64,000 nt of DNA from JAXMCK01 sp046349395 (GTDB lineage: Bacteria; Pseudomonadota; Alphaproteobacteria; Geminicoccales; Geminicoccaceae): contig JAXMCK010000007.1 in the NCBI GenBank assembly GCA_046349395.1, positions 434,001 to 498,000 of the forward strand, read 5' to 3'. Both the position numbers and the translations under genes were made by a program. The notes beneath the pieces are model-generated. The model saw nothing but the letters and a program-made list of their open reading frames with translations, ran no database searches and was not told the DNA's origin. This document shows positions 34,969-44,095 of the stretch, piece by piece. The first letter of the stretch is position 1, and each line of letters opens with the position of its first letter.

Positions 34969-37158
34969 ATGCGCGACGACGACAGCGTCGAGGGGTTGGC
35001 CGGCAGCGGCCTCGACACCCCGCGCCTCGCGCACGCGGTCTTCTCCAAGCCCGAGAACTTCATCAACCGCGAGCTGTCCTGGCTGGCGTTCAACGAGCGC
35101 GTGCTGGAGGAGGCGTCCAACCCGGCCCACCCGCTGCTGGAGCGGCTGCGGTTCCTCTCCATCTCGGACAACAATCTCGACGAGTTCTACATGGTCCGGG
35201 TCGCCGGCCTGACCGAGCTCGTCCAGCGCAACATCGTGACCATGGGGCCGGACGGCATGACGCCGGCCGAGCAGCTGGCGGCGATCCGCGCCCGTGCCGC
35301 CGCGATCAACGAGCATCAGCAACGCTGCTGGCACGAGCTCACGAGCAAGCTGCGCGAGTCCGGCGTCACCGTCGTCGGCGTCGACGAGCTGAACCAGGGC
35401 GATCTGCGCTTCCTCGAAGAACGCTTCCAGGCCGAGGCCTCGGCGGTGCTGACCCCCATCGCCGTCGATCCCGCCCATCCCTTCCCGTTCATCCCCAACC
35501 GCGGCATCGGCGTGGTGATGGAGCTGGAGCGGGCCAAGAACGACATCATCGTCGGCCTCGTCCTCCTGCCGAACCGGCTCGACCGCTTCGTCCGCCTGCC
35601 GGGCGATCAGCCGCGTTTCGTGCTGCTCGAGCAGCTGATTCTTCGCTTCCACCAGCTTCTCTTTCCGGGCTTCGCACTACTGAACGGCGGCTGCTTCCGA
35701 GTGCTCCGCGACAGCGACATCGAGATCGAGGAGGAGGCCGAAGACCTCGTCCGCCTGTTCGAGACGCTGCTGAAGCGACGGCGCCTCGGCAGCGTGATCC
35801 GCCTCACCATGGACCACGGCCTCGTCCCCTCGCTGAAGGAGTTCCTGATAGACCATCTCCACGTCCTCCAGGAGGACGTGCTGGAGGTGGACGGCCTCAT
35901 GGGCCTCGCCGACATCTCGCAGGTGATCACCAAGGAACGGACGGACCTTCTCTTCCCGCCCTTCAGCCCACGCTTCCCCGAGCGGATCAAGGACTTCGGC
36001 GGCGACTGCTTCGCCGCCATCCGGCAGAAGGACTTCGTCGTCCATCACCCCTACGAGTCCTTCGACGTCGTCGTGCAGTTCCTGCTCCAGGCCGCGCGTG
36101 ATCCCGCGGTCCTTGCGATCAAGCAGACGCTCTACCGGACCAGCGAGGACAGTCCGATCGTCGCCGCCCTGATCGAGGCGGCCGAAGCCGGGAAGTCGGT
36201 GACGGCACTCGTCGAGCTGAAGGCGCGCTTCGACGAGGAGCGCAACATCCGCTGGGCCCGCAACCTGGAGCGTGCCGGCGTCCAGGTCGTCTACGGCTTT
36301 ATCCAGCTGAAGACCCACGCCAAGATCTCGCTGGTGGTGCGGCGCGAGCTGACCGAGTTCAAGACCTACTGCCATTTCGGCACCGGCAATTATCACCCGA
36401 TCACGGCGAAGATCTACACCGACATCTCTTTCTTCACCTGCGATCCGGAACTGGGTCGTGACGCCGCGAAGGCGTTCAACTTCATGACCGGCTATGCGCG
36501 ACCCAGCGGCCTGGAGAAACTGGCCCTGGCCCCCGTCAATCTGCGCGAGACGCTGATGGCGGCCATAGAGGCGGAAATGGAGCACGCGCGGGCCGGGCGC
36601 AAAGGCCAGATCTGGGCCAAGCTCAACGCCCTCGTCGACGACCAGATCATCGTCAAGCTCTACGAGGCGTCCTGTGCCGGTGTGAAGATCGACCTCATCG
36701 TCCGCGGCATCTGCTGCCTGCGGCCGGGCATCCCAGGTGTGTCCGAGAACATCCGTGTGAAGAGCATCGTCGGCCGCTTCCTCGAGCACTCGCGCATCAT
36801 CTGTTTCGGCAACGGCTTCGGCCTGCCGCACAAGAAGGCCAAGGTCTACATCTCCTCGGCCGACTGGATGCAGCGCAACCTGTCCCGCCGGGTCGAGACG
36901 CTGGTGCCGATCGAGAACGAGACCTGCCACCAGCAGATCATGTCCCAGGTCATGGTGGCGAACCTCAAGGACGTCGCCCAGTCCTGGATCCTCAATCCGG
37001 ACGGCAACTACGGGCGTCTGAGCGCCGACGAGGAGGCGTTCTCGACCCATACCTACTTCATGACGAACCCCAGCCTGTCGGGCCGCGGCAGCGCCCTGAA
37101 GAAACAGGGCGTCACCCGGCTGCGTCTGGCGCGGGAGGCGGCCGAAGCCGCCGAGTGA
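34969..37158 (+). CDS. ppk1: Polyphosphate kinase 1
   Basis: 729 residues from the ATG at 34969, which has a GGGAGGGG site; the longer frame to 34849 overlaps the sixA start. The N-terminal domain starts FINRELSWLAFNERVLEEA, the PPK1 hallmark. Catalytic-region motifs include GFIQLKTHAKISLVVRRE, whose histidine matches the phospho-accepting His435 of E. coli PPK, and YCHFGTGNYHPITAKIYTD with the second histidine. It reversibly polymerises the gamma-phosphate of ATP into polyphosphate. Its stop overlaps the ppx start by 4 nt, giving translational coupling of synthesis and breakdown. Confidence 0.97.
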   Translation: MRDDDSVEGLAGSGLDTPRLAHAVFSKPENFINRELSWLAFNERVLEEASNPAHPLLERLRFLSISDNNLDEFYMVRVAGLTELVQRNIVTMGPDGMTPAEQLAAIRARAAAINEHQQRCWHELTSKLRESGVTVVGVDELNQGDLRFLEERFQAEASAVLTPIAVDPAHPFPFIPNRGIGVVMELERAKNDIIVGLVLLPNRLDRFVRLPGDQPRFVLLEQLILRFHQLLFPGFALLNGGCFRVLRDSDIEIEEEAEDLVRLFETLLKRRRLGSVIRLTMDHGLVPSLKEFLIDHLHVLQEDVLEVDGLMGLADISQVITKERTDLLFPPFSPRFPERIKDFGGDCFAAIRQKDFVVHHPYESFDVVVQFLLQAARDPAVLAIKQTLYRTSEDSPIVAALIEAAEAGKSVTALVELKARFDEERNIRWARNLERAGVQVVYGFIQLKTHAKISLVVRRELTEFKTYCHFGTGNYHPITAKIYTDISFFTCDPELGRDAAKAFNFMTGYARPSGLEKLALAPVNLRETLMAAIEAEMEHARAGRKGQIWAKLNALVDDQIIVKLYEASCAGVKIDLIVRGICCLRPGIPGVSENIRVKSIVGRFLEHSRIICFGNGFGLPHKKAKVYISSADWMQRNLSRRVETLVPIENETCHQQIMSQVMVANLKDVAQSWILNPDGNYGRLSADEEAFSTHTYFMTNPSLSGRGSALKKQGVTRLRLAREAAEAAE

Positions 37159-38678
37159 GCGTCACCGTCAGACCATCGCCGGGCAAACCGAGGCGGGCGA
37201 AGGACAAGCCCTTCGCCGTCGTCGACATCGGCTCGAACTCGGTCCGCCTCGTCGTCTACGAGCGCTTGTGCCGTGCGCCTGTGCCGCTCTTCAACGAGAA
37301 GAGCCTCTGCCGCCTGGGCGCCGAAGTCGCCGCCTCGGGCAAGCTGTCGGCCTCGGCGGTCACCTCGACGCTGAAGGCCCTGCAGCGCTTCGCCCATGTG
37401 GCCCAGGCCTTCGAGGTCGGCGGGATCGACGTCGTCGCCACCGAGGCCGTGCGGAAGGCGCGCAACGGCGGCGATTTCCTCGTCGCCGCCGAAGCGGCTG
37501 CGGGCGCACCCGTCCAGGTCCTCGAAGGCGAGGAGGAAGCCCGGACGGCCGCCACCGGTGTCGCCTACAGCTTCCATCGGGCCGACGGTGTCGTGGGCGA
37601 TCTGGGCGGCGGCAGCATCGATCTGGGCTTCGTCACGCCGAAGGGTGCCAGCGGCCCGTTCGGCAGCCTGCCGCTGGGCACTCTCGTGATGGGCAAGGCA
37701 CTCGGCTCCCGCGCCGCCGAGGCACCGGGCATCGTCAAGGAAGCGCTCGCCGGCTTGCCCTGGCTCAAGGGTGCTGCACGCGGCAAGCATTTCTACGTGG
37801 TCGGCGGCGGATGGCGCGCCTTGGGCCGCGTCCACGAGGCGATGACCGACGCCCCGCTGCGCGTCGTCCACGACTACCGGATCCCCGGCCCCGAAGCCGA
37901 GCGCCTGGGGCGCAGCATCGCTACCCTGGACCAGGCCAGCCTTGAGGCCCTTCCCGGCGCTCCGCGTCGGCGGGTCGAAACGCTGACCGCCGCATCCTTC
38001 CTGTTCGCACAGATCGTCGGCGCGCTGGAGCCCGATGAGGTCGTCTTCTCGGCCTTCGGCCTTCGCGAGGGCCGGTTGTTCGACAAGCTCTCGCCGGCCG
38101 AACTGAAACGCGACCCGCTCCTCGCCGCGACCCATGATTTCGGTCGGTCGCGCGTCCGCATGCCGGGTATCGCAACGGCGATGCAGGGCTGGACCGCCCA
38201 GCTCTTTCCGGACGAGACGCCGGCCGAGCGACGCCTCCGCCACGCCGTGTGCGAGATCTCCGACAGCGCCTGGCGCGAACATCCGGGCAGCCGCGCGCGC
38301 GAGGCCTTCTTTCGTATCGCGAACTATCCCTGGATCGGCGCCTCGCACGCGGAGCGGGCGTTCCTCGCCTACGCCATCTTCATCCGCTACGAAGGCCGGC
38401 CCGAAGACCCGTTCATCAAGACGATCATGACACTGGTCTCGGAGGCAGACCGCCGCCGGGCGGAGATTCTCGGATCGTCGCTCCAGCTCGGTTACCGGCT
38501 GGCGGCCGCCGTCCCCGACCTCCTCGCCGGCAACCGCCTCGACCTTTCGGACGGCCAGCTCACGCTCAGGCTGCGCTCAGCCGCCCTCGCACCCGACGAC
38601 GATATCCTGAACCAACGGCTCAAGGGTGTCGCCCGATTCGCAGGCGCGGAGCGCTTCAAGGTCGTCGCTGACGCCTGA
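37155..38678 (+). CDS. ppx: Exopolyphosphatase (Ppx/GppA family)
   Basis: 507 residues with a GTG start overlapping the ppk1 stop (GTGA). The ASKHA ATP-binding fold is visible: VVDIGSNSVRLVVY near the N-terminus, VVATEAVRKARNG about residues 90-105, LEGEEEARTAATGV with the catalytic glutamate, and GDLGGGSIDLGFV about 150-163. The C-terminal half is a helical HD-like region typical of long Ppx proteins. It releases phosphate from polyphosphate chain ends and may also hydrolyse pppGpp. A small hairpin (38689) follows. Confidence 0.95.
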   Translation: MSVTVRPSPGKPRRAKDKPFAVVDIGSNSVRLVVYERLCRAPVPLFNEKSLCRLGAEVAASGKLSASAVTSTLKALQRFAHVAQAFEVGGIDVVATEAVRKARNGGDFLVAAEAAAGAPVQVLEGEEEARTAATGVAYSFHRADGVVGDLGGGSIDLGFVTPKGASGPFGSLPLGTLVMGKALGSRAAEAPGIVKEALAGLPWLKGAARGKHFYVVGGGWRALGRVHEAMTDAPLRVVHDYRIPGPEAERLGRSIATLDQASLEALPGAPRRRVETLTAASFLFAQIVGALEPDEVVFSAFGLREGRLFDKLSPAELKRDPLLAATHDFGRSRVRMPGIATAMQGWTAQLFPDETPAERRLRHAVCEISDSAWREHPGSRAREAFFRIANYPWIGASHAERAFLAYAIFIRYEGRPEDPFIKTIMTLVSEADRRRAEILGSSLQLGYRLAAAVPDLLAGNRLDLSDGQLTLRLRSAALAPDDDILNQRLKGVARFAGAERFKVVADA

Positions 38679-38688
38679 GTTGAATCGC

Positions 38689-38703
38689 AGGCCTCTCCGG
38701 CCT
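38689..38703 (+). terminator. Weak hairpin after ppx
   Basis: AGGCC / GGCCT arms (5 bp) around TCTCC, followed by TCTTAA, 11 nt after the ppx stop. It is short but well placed to end the ppk1-ppx transcript. Confidence 0.4.
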
Positions 38704-38799
38704 TCTTAACGGATTGCAACCGCGCGCTAATGTCGCAAAGATGCGGCATCGTGTTCTTCCGGCGGGAACAGCCGGGGGAGCGGTCAGGGAGGTCTGTGA

Positions 38800-40440
38800 A
38801 TGTCCAGGATGAAGGTGCTGCTCGCCAGCGCTGCGTTCGTCGCGTTCGGTGCTGCCTATGCGTCGGCCGGCCAGTATGTCGATTGGAAGGACGACGGCTC
38901 GGCGGTGCTGAAGCTTGGGCCGAACTACGACAATGCCGAGATCACGGTCCCCAAGGGCGAGCTCGGCAGCCTGTTCGGGCCCGACCAGAAGCCGTTCGAG
39001 GGTGACGAGATCACGGTGCTGACCCTGGACTCCGGTCCGAAGGGCGGCATCTCAGGTCCGATCTACGCTTTCCGCCCGGTCTTCGAGGAACTGACCGGTG
39101 CGAAGGTGAACATCGCGCTGGTTCCCATCAGCGAGCTCTACACCAAGCTCTTCCTCGATCTGCGCAACGGTACGGGGGAATATGACGGCTCGATCGTCGG
39201 CGCGTTCATGTACGGCGACCTGATCGCGGGCAATTACATCCTGCCGGTCGACGACTGGCGCAAGAGCGGCGACTATCCTCAGTGGTCGTACGACGTGATG
39301 CCGCCGGCGCTGCGCAACATCTATACCTGGAACGGCGTCGGCTACGGCATCCTCAACGATGCCGACGGCCAGATTCTCTACTATCGCCGTGATCTCCTGA
39401 CCGATCCCCAGCACCAGGCGGCCTTCAAGGCCCAGTACAATTACGATCTGCCCTGCCCGCCGAAGACGCTGCAGCAGTTGAAGGACATCGCCGCCTACTT
39501 CAACGGCAAGAACTTCGACAGCAACGATCCCGATCCGGACAGCGGCGTCGTCCTGCACCTCAAGGTGCGCGAGCAGGGCCTCTACCACTTCATGACCCTG
39601 GCGACCTCCTTCGCCGTCACCCCGGGCGAGCTCAGCGAGACGCAGGGCGTCTACTGGTTCGATCCGGTCAACATGAAGCCGCTGATCAACAGCCCCGGCC
39701 ACGTCAAGGCGCTGGAGTATCTGAAGGATCTCGCCCAGTACGGGCCGGCCGCACAGGTGAGCTGGAGCCTCGGCGAGGCCTGGGACTTCTTCCTCCGCGG
39801 CAAGGCCGTCTTCAACTTCTCCTACGGCGACGTCGGCGGCCTGGCGCAGGACGAGACCCGCTCGAAGATCAAGGGCAAGCTCGGCTCGTCGATCCTGCCG
39901 TCGTCGGACACCTACTGGGACATGAACAAGAAGGACTGGGTCCAGGTCGAGGGCGGCCGCAAGGTCGGCAACGTGACCGGCGGCTCCTGGCAGGGTGTCG
40001 TGTCGAGCCTCTCCGACCATCCCGAGACCACTTACGCCTTCTGGTCGCTGATGGCGGTGAAGCCGGTGTCGAAGTGGCTGGCGACGCTGGGCTGGGACGG
40101 CGTCGACCCCGGCTACAGCTACCAGTTCCTGGAGCCCGTCGGCGAGGCCACGCTCGAGGACTACACGAAGGTCGGCTGGAACGCCGAGGACGTGAAGGAG
40201 TATCTCGACGCCTACTACGAGAACTACAACGCGCCGACGATGCTGCCCTATCTGCGCATCACCGGCACCCAGGAATATTACGACATCCTGGACTCGAACC
40301 TGTCGGCGGCGATGAGCGGTGCCAAGACCCCGCAGCAAGCACTCGACGACACGGCCGCCGGCTGGGAGCAGGTCACCGACCGTCTCGGCCGCGACAAGCA
40401 GCTGAAGGCCTATCAGGAAGCCATCGGCTGGAAGGGCTGA
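38800..40440 (+). CDS. Carbohydrate ABC transporter substrate-binding protein (SBP family 1)
   Basis: 546 residues, larger than typical family-1 binding proteins (about 420). A Sec signal peptide is cut around A-S-A-G near residue 23. The binding fold follows: ITVLTLDSGPKGGISGPIYAFRPVFEELTGAKVNIALVPISELYTKLFLDLRNGTGEYD, hinge region NGVGYGILNDADGQILYYRRDLL, and late tryptophan-rich loops (WSLGEAWDFFLRGKAVFNFSYGD) expected to stack on sugars. An N-terminal extension of about 50 residues precedes the fold. It heads a three-gene operon with two permeases. The ligand is probably a sugar or polyol. Confidence 0.9.
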   Translation: MSRMKVLLASAAFVAFGAAYASAGQYVDWKDDGSAVLKLGPNYDNAEITVPKGELGSLFGPDQKPFEGDEITVLTLDSGPKGGISGPIYAFRPVFEELTGAKVNIALVPISELYTKLFLDLRNGTGEYDGSIVGAFMYGDLIAGNYILPVDDWRKSGDYPQWSYDVMPPALRNIYTWNGVGYGILNDADGQILYYRRDLLTDPQHQAAFKAQYNYDLPCPPKTLQQLKDIAAYFNGKNFDSNDPDPDSGVVLHLKVREQGLYHFMTLATSFAVTPGELSETQGVYWFDPVNMKPLINSPGHVKALEYLKDLAQYGPAAQVSWSLGEAWDFFLRGKAVFNFSYGDVGGLAQDETRSKIKGKLGSSILPSSDTYWDMNKKDWVQVEGGRKVGNVTGGSWQGVVSSLSDHPETTYAFWSLMAVKPVSKWLATLGWDGVDPGYSYQFLEPVGEATLEDYTKVGWNAEDVKEYLDAYYENYNAPTMLPYLRITGTQEYYDILDSNLSAAMSGAKTPQQALDDTAAGWEQVTDRLGRDKQLKAYQEAIGWKG

Positions 40441-40456
40441 TCCTCTAGCCTCCCGA

Positions 40457-40480
40457 CCCGGCGGCCTCCGCGCCGCCGGG
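40457..40480 (+). terminator. Intercistronic stem-loop between sugar-binding protein and permease
   Basis: CCCGGCGGC / GCCGCCGGG, 9-bp arms with a 6-nt loop, 16 nt after the binding-protein stop. No T tract. It parallels the hairpin at 4885-4909 in the peptide operon and likely protects the upstream message or attenuates read-through into the permease genes. Confidence 0.6.
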
Positions 40481-40517
40481 CCCCTTCCCGCTCCGACCTT
40501 TCGCAAAAGGCCGCCCG

Positions 40518-41465
40518 ATGCGCTGGACGAGCTCCGTCCGCTATTTGTTCCTGATGCCGGCCGTCGTCTGGGTGCTGATCTTCACGATCGTGCCGCTCGT
40601 CTATTCGCTCTACGCGGCGTTCCACAACGTCACGAGCGAAACGGTCGTGAACCGGGTCGAGGTGCCCCGCCTCGACAAGGACGGCAAGGTCATCCTGAAG
40701 CCGGACGGCACGCCCAGGACGAAGACCGAGGTCCAGCGCGAGACGGTGACGAAGTGGGAGTTCGTGGGCCTCCACAACTTCGCCCGCATCCTGAGCGACG
40801 ACGTCGTCCACCAGGCCTTCAAGGTGACGGCGATCTTCGTCGTCGTCGGCGTCACGGTGCAGATGGTGCTGGGCCTCGCCCTGGCCCTCCTCTTCAACCG
40901 CGACATGCCGGGGCGAAGTCTCTTACGAACGCTGATGATCCTGCCGATCTTCGCCACGCCGGTGGCGTGCGGCTATCTCTTCTTCACGATCTTCTACGAG
41001 GAGGGCGGCCCGCTGGGCTGGACGGGTATCCCCTGGCTCTCCAGCCCGCACTGGGCGCTCGTCTCGGTGATGATCGTCGACATCTGGCAGTGGACGCCCT
41101 TCTGCTTCCTCGTCTTCCTGGCGGCCCTGCAGGGCATCCCCGACGAACTGATCGAGGCGGCCCGGCTCGACACCGGCTCGGGCTGGACGATGTTCAAGGA
41201 AGTGCTGTTCCCGCTGCTGACCCCGACCATCATCATCGTCCTCCTGCTGCGCCTCGCCGAGGCGATGAAGGTCTTCGACATCGTGGCCTCGCTCACTGTC
41301 GGCGGCCCCGGCAACGCCACGCAGTCCGTCTCCTACCTCGCCTTCCGCACGGGCTTGCGCTTCTTCGACGTCGGCTACGCCTCGGCGATCGCCTACACGC
41401 TCTTGGCGCTCGTGATGGTCGTCGTGACCCTGTTCTTCAAGCGGGTGAAGTCGATCTATGCCTGA
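40518..41465 (+). CDS. Carbohydrate ABC transporter permease (MalF/UgpA type)
   Basis: 315 residues. The first helix is about residues 9-34 (YLFLMPAVVWVLIFTIVPLVYSLYAAF). The periplasmic loop that follows is unusually long, about 55 residues, with an insert rich in Lys, Asp and Thr (DKDGKVILKPDGTPRTKTEVQ) before WEFVGLHNFARIL. The permease core has the EAA loop ELIEAARLDTGSGWTMFKEVLFPLLTPTI. It overlaps the next permease by 8 nt. It forms the pore with that partner; no ATPase gene accompanies them. Confidence 0.91.
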   Translation: MRWTSSVRYLFLMPAVVWVLIFTIVPLVYSLYAAFHNVTSETVVNRVEVPRLDKDGKVILKPDGTPRTKTEVQRETVTKWEFVGLHNFARILSDDVVHQAFKVTAIFVVVGVTVQMVLGLALALLFNRDMPGRSLLRTLMILPIFATPVACGYLFFTIFYEEGGPLGWTGIPWLSSPHWALVSVMIVDIWQWTPFCFLVFLAALQGIPDELIEAARLDTGSGWTMFKEVLFPLLTPTIIIVLLLRLAEAMKVFDIVASLTVGGPGNATQSVSYLAFRTGLRFFDVGYASAIAYTLLALVMVVVTLFFKRVKSIYA

Positions 41466-42321
41466 GCCCACACGCACCGGCCCGCGCAATCCGCTCGTCG
41501 ACAGCCTGTTCTGGGTGCTGGCGATCTGCGCCACGCTGATCTTCATCTTCCCGCTCTACTGGGCGGTGTCGACGGCCCTGCGCAATCCGGCCGACACCTT
41601 CACCGTCGCCGGGATCGGCATCCCCTTCGTCGACTTCACGCCGACACTCGACAATTTCCGCACCGAGCTCAGCACGCCCGAGGGCTTCCGGGCGATGCGC
41701 ACCAGCGTCCTGGTCTCCGTCAGCGCCACCATCCTCGCACTCATCCTGGGCATGCCCGCGGCCTACGCGCTGGCCCGCTTCCAGTTCCGCCGCTGGTCGA
41801 ATTCCGACATCACCGTCTGGTTCCTCTCCCAGCGCGTGCTCGTCCCCGTCGCGACACTGATCCCCTTCTATCTCACCTTCCGGGCCATCGGCCTCCTCGA
41901 CACGCCCTGGGCGCTGATCCTCGTCAACACGACCTTCGTGCTGCCGTTCGTCGTCGTCATCATGCGCCAGACCTTCCTCGACCTCCCGGTCGAACTCGAA
42001 GAGGCCGCCCTCGTCGACGGCACCGGCTATCTCGGCGCCTTCATGCGCGTGGCCCTGCCCCTGGCAGCCCCGGCCGCCGCCGCCACCGCCATGATCATCT
42101 TCGCCTTCACCTGGAACGAGTTCCTCTTCAGCTCCTCGCTCGGCATCACCCAGACCAAGATGATGCCGGCCCACATGGCCGGAGCCGTCGACACCCGCGG
42201 CGTCCAGTTCTGGTTCATGGCCACCCGCGCCCTCATCGCCATGGTCCCGCCCGTGCTGCTGGCCCTCCTCGCCCAGCGCTACATCGTCCGGGGCCTGACC
42301 CTGGGTGCCGTGAAGGGGTGA
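41458..42321 (+). CDS. Carbohydrate ABC transporter permease (MalG/UgpE type)
   Basis: 287 residues. The N-terminal helix and FPLYWAVSTALRNPADTF are typical of MalG-like subunits. The EAA loop is PVELEEAALVDGTGYLGAFMRVALPLAAPAAAATAM, and the last helices end AQRYIVRGLTLGAVKG, which is the usual MalG C-terminal G-L-T-x-G-A-V-K-G. The neighbour downstream is a convergent RTX gene only 3 nt away, so an ATPase gene is not part of this operon. The ATPase is presumably shared and encoded elsewhere. Confidence 0.93.
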   Translation: MPEPTRTGPRNPLVDSLFWVLAICATLIFIFPLYWAVSTALRNPADTFTVAGIGIPFVDFTPTLDNFRTELSTPEGFRAMRTSVLVSVSATILALILGMPAAYALARFQFRRWSNSDITVWFLSQRVLVPVATLIPFYLTFRAIGLLDTPWALILVNTTFVLPFVVVIMRQTFLDLPVELEEAALVDGTGYLGAFMRVALPLAAPAAAATAMIIFAFTWNEFLFSSSLGITQTKMMPAHMAGAVDTRGVQFWFMATRALIAMVPPVLLALLAQRYIVRGLTLGAVKG

Positions 42322-42324
42322 GCC

Positions 42325-43515
42325 CTACAGGATGAAGTCGCCCTTCGCCGGCTTCAGCTCCGCGTAGTCCAGCTCGACCGAGAAGTCCGGCATCGTGTCA
42401 CCCGTCGTGTTGCCGTCGACGCGGTAGTGGTTGGGCTCGATCTCGACCACGGCGAGCTGCCCGCGGCCGGTGATCGTGGTGACGAAGGTGAAGGTCTGGT
42501 TGCCCGACACGGCCTCGTTGGCGTCGATGCCGGAGACGTCGATCTTGTCGCCCTCGCGGCGGACGAAGTCGACGATGTGGTCGGTCTGGTCGCCGACGAC
42601 GCTGTCGGCCTTGCTCTGGAACACGAACGTATCGCGCCCGCCGAGGCCGTTCATCACGTCCCGTCCGGTACCCGGAATGTAGGTGTCGAACACACCCGAT
42701 CCGGTCAGCACGTCGTTGCCGGGGCCGCCCTTCAACACCGTGGTGCCGCCCGAGGTCTCGAGCTCGTCGTTGCCCTTGCCGCCGTCGACGGTGTCGTTGC
42801 CGCCATTGCCGCTGATGAAGTCGTTGCCGGCGAAGCCTTTCAGGACGTTGTTCCCGCTGTCGCCGACGATGCTGTCGATCTTGTCGCAGCCGTCGACGTT
42901 CTCGAAGCCGGTGAAGGTGTCGCTCAGCACCGTGGTCACCGGCACCCTGGCCGCACCGACCTGGACACCCTTGGCCGTCCCGCTGGCCAGGGACACCTCC
43001 AAGCTCGTATTCGCGAAGTCGCGATAGCTCAGCGTGTCGATGCCGGCATCGTCACTGAGATCGTTGGTGCCGAGCCCGCCACCGACGGTGTCGTTGCCGT
43101 CCTGCCCATTGATGATGTCGTCGCCGTCGCCGCCGAACAGCTTGTCGTTGTCGGCGCCACCGAACAGCGTGTCCTTGCCACCGAGGCCACGGATGACGTC
43201 GTTGCCGATATTGCCGTTGGCGAAGTTGTCGCGGTTGTCGAGATTGATCGTGTCGTTCTTGAACGACCCGTCGATATTCTCGATCGACTTCAGCGTATCC
43301 GTGCCCTCGCCGGTCGCCTTGCCCAGCAGCAGGTTCACGGTGACCGCCGTGGCGGAGTTCGTGTAGACGGCGAAGTCGCTGCCGTCCCCGCCGTCGAGCA
43401 GATCGTTGCCCTTCTTGCCGATCAGGAAATCCGTGCCGCCAAGTCCGAACAGCTGGTCGTCGCTGTCGGTCCCCGTCAGCGTGTTCGAGTCGTTGTCGCC
43501 GACCTTCTTGACCAT
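42325..43515 (-). CDS. RTX calcium-binding protein, type I secretion substrate
   Basis: 396 residues; GGGAGGAAG precedes the start. Almost the entire protein is RTX nonapeptides in blocks: about residues 13-45, 95-145, 215-275 (for example GGDGDDIINGQDGNDTVGGG and GNGGNDTVDGGKGNDELE). Two linking segments have the FAVYTNSATAVTVNLLLG and IDTLSYRDFANTSLEVSL pattern that closes each block. The last 110 residues (DTFVFQSKADSVVGDQTDHIVDF... ending KGDFIL) match C-terminal secretion modules. The terminal D-F-I-L equals that of the RTX protein at 8921. No enzyme domain is seen, so it is likely a surface or extracellular structural protein. Confidence 0.88.
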   Translation of the reverse strand: MVKKVGDNDSNTLTGTDSDDQLFGLGGTDFLIGKKGNDLLDGGDGSDFAVYTNSATAVTVNLLLGKATGEGTDTLKSIENIDGSFKNDTINLDNRDNFANGNIGNDVIRGLGGKDTLFGGADNDKLFGGDGDDIINGQDGNDTVGGGLGTNDLSDDAGIDTLSYRDFANTSLEVSLASGTAKGVQVGAARVPVTTVLSDTFTGFENVDGCDKIDSIVGDSGNNVLKGFAGNDFISGNGGNDTVDGGKGNDELETSGGTTVLKGGPGNDVLTGSGVFDTYIPGTGRDVMNGLGGRDTFVFQSKADSVVGDQTDHIVDFVRREGDKIDVSGIDANEAVSGNQTFTFVTTITGRGQLAVVEIEPNHYRVDGNTTGDTMPDFSVELDYAELKPAKGDFIL

Positions 43516-43601
43516 GGGTGCTTCCTCCCGGGCCTTGCCCGTACCCTGCCTAGGAGATTTCTACACCGGCGGCAACGCACGACGGCTTTCCCGGCAGATC
43601 A

Positions 43602-44021
43602 TCACGCCGTGACGTCCGGCCCCTTCTCCAGCACGCAGCCGTCGATCCGCCAGGAACCGTCCGGCTGCCGCTGCATGAAATAGCGGGCGATCACCGGCAC
43701 GCCGTCCGGACCCACCACCAGCACCCGCTGCACCGTCCGCCCACCCTCCTCGAACAGGTCGCGGAACTCGACCTGCCGCGGCCGGTAGACCGCCTGATAG
43801 CCCGTCCGCACCATCCTCATGAAGGTGTCGGCGTCGCCGAACATCTGCCGCATCCCGGGCGAGGCGAAGGCGAAGGCCCCCGTCCCGTCGTCGCGTTTGA
43901 ACGCCGCCATCTGCTCGCCGATCACGGCCTGGATCGCAGCCCCGTCGGCCGCATCCATTGCCCGCACCGGCCCCGCCGCTACGGCCGCCAGCATCGCCAC
44001 CACGAGCAGGAACCGCCGCAT
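43602..44021 (-). CDS. DUF4864-type secreted protein
   Basis: 139 residues from the ATG at 44021 (GGAAGG site upstream); the frame extends to 44066 but the signal peptide begins here. A Sec signal is cut near residue 21 (V-R-A-M). The mature part has the DUF4864 pattern: AAIQAVIGEQMAAFKRDDGTGAFAFASPGMRQMFGDADTFMRMVRTGYQAVYRP and the C-terminal W-R-I-D-G-C. The fold resembles cystatin/NTF2-like domains; molecular function is unknown. Probably periplasmic. Confidence 0.82.
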   Translation of the reverse strand: MRRFLLVVAMLAAVAAGPVRAMDAADGAAIQAVIGEQMAAFKRDDGTGAFAFASPGMRQMFGDADTFMRMVRTGYQAVYRPRQVEFRDLFEEGGRTVQRVLVVGPDGVPVIARYFMQRQPDGSWRIDGCVLEKGPDVTA

Positions 44022-44095
44022 CGCCTTCCCTCCACCATCTCGGACGTTATGGACTGGACCTAGCATTCACGTACCGGCCAGCAAGGAGAGCACCC

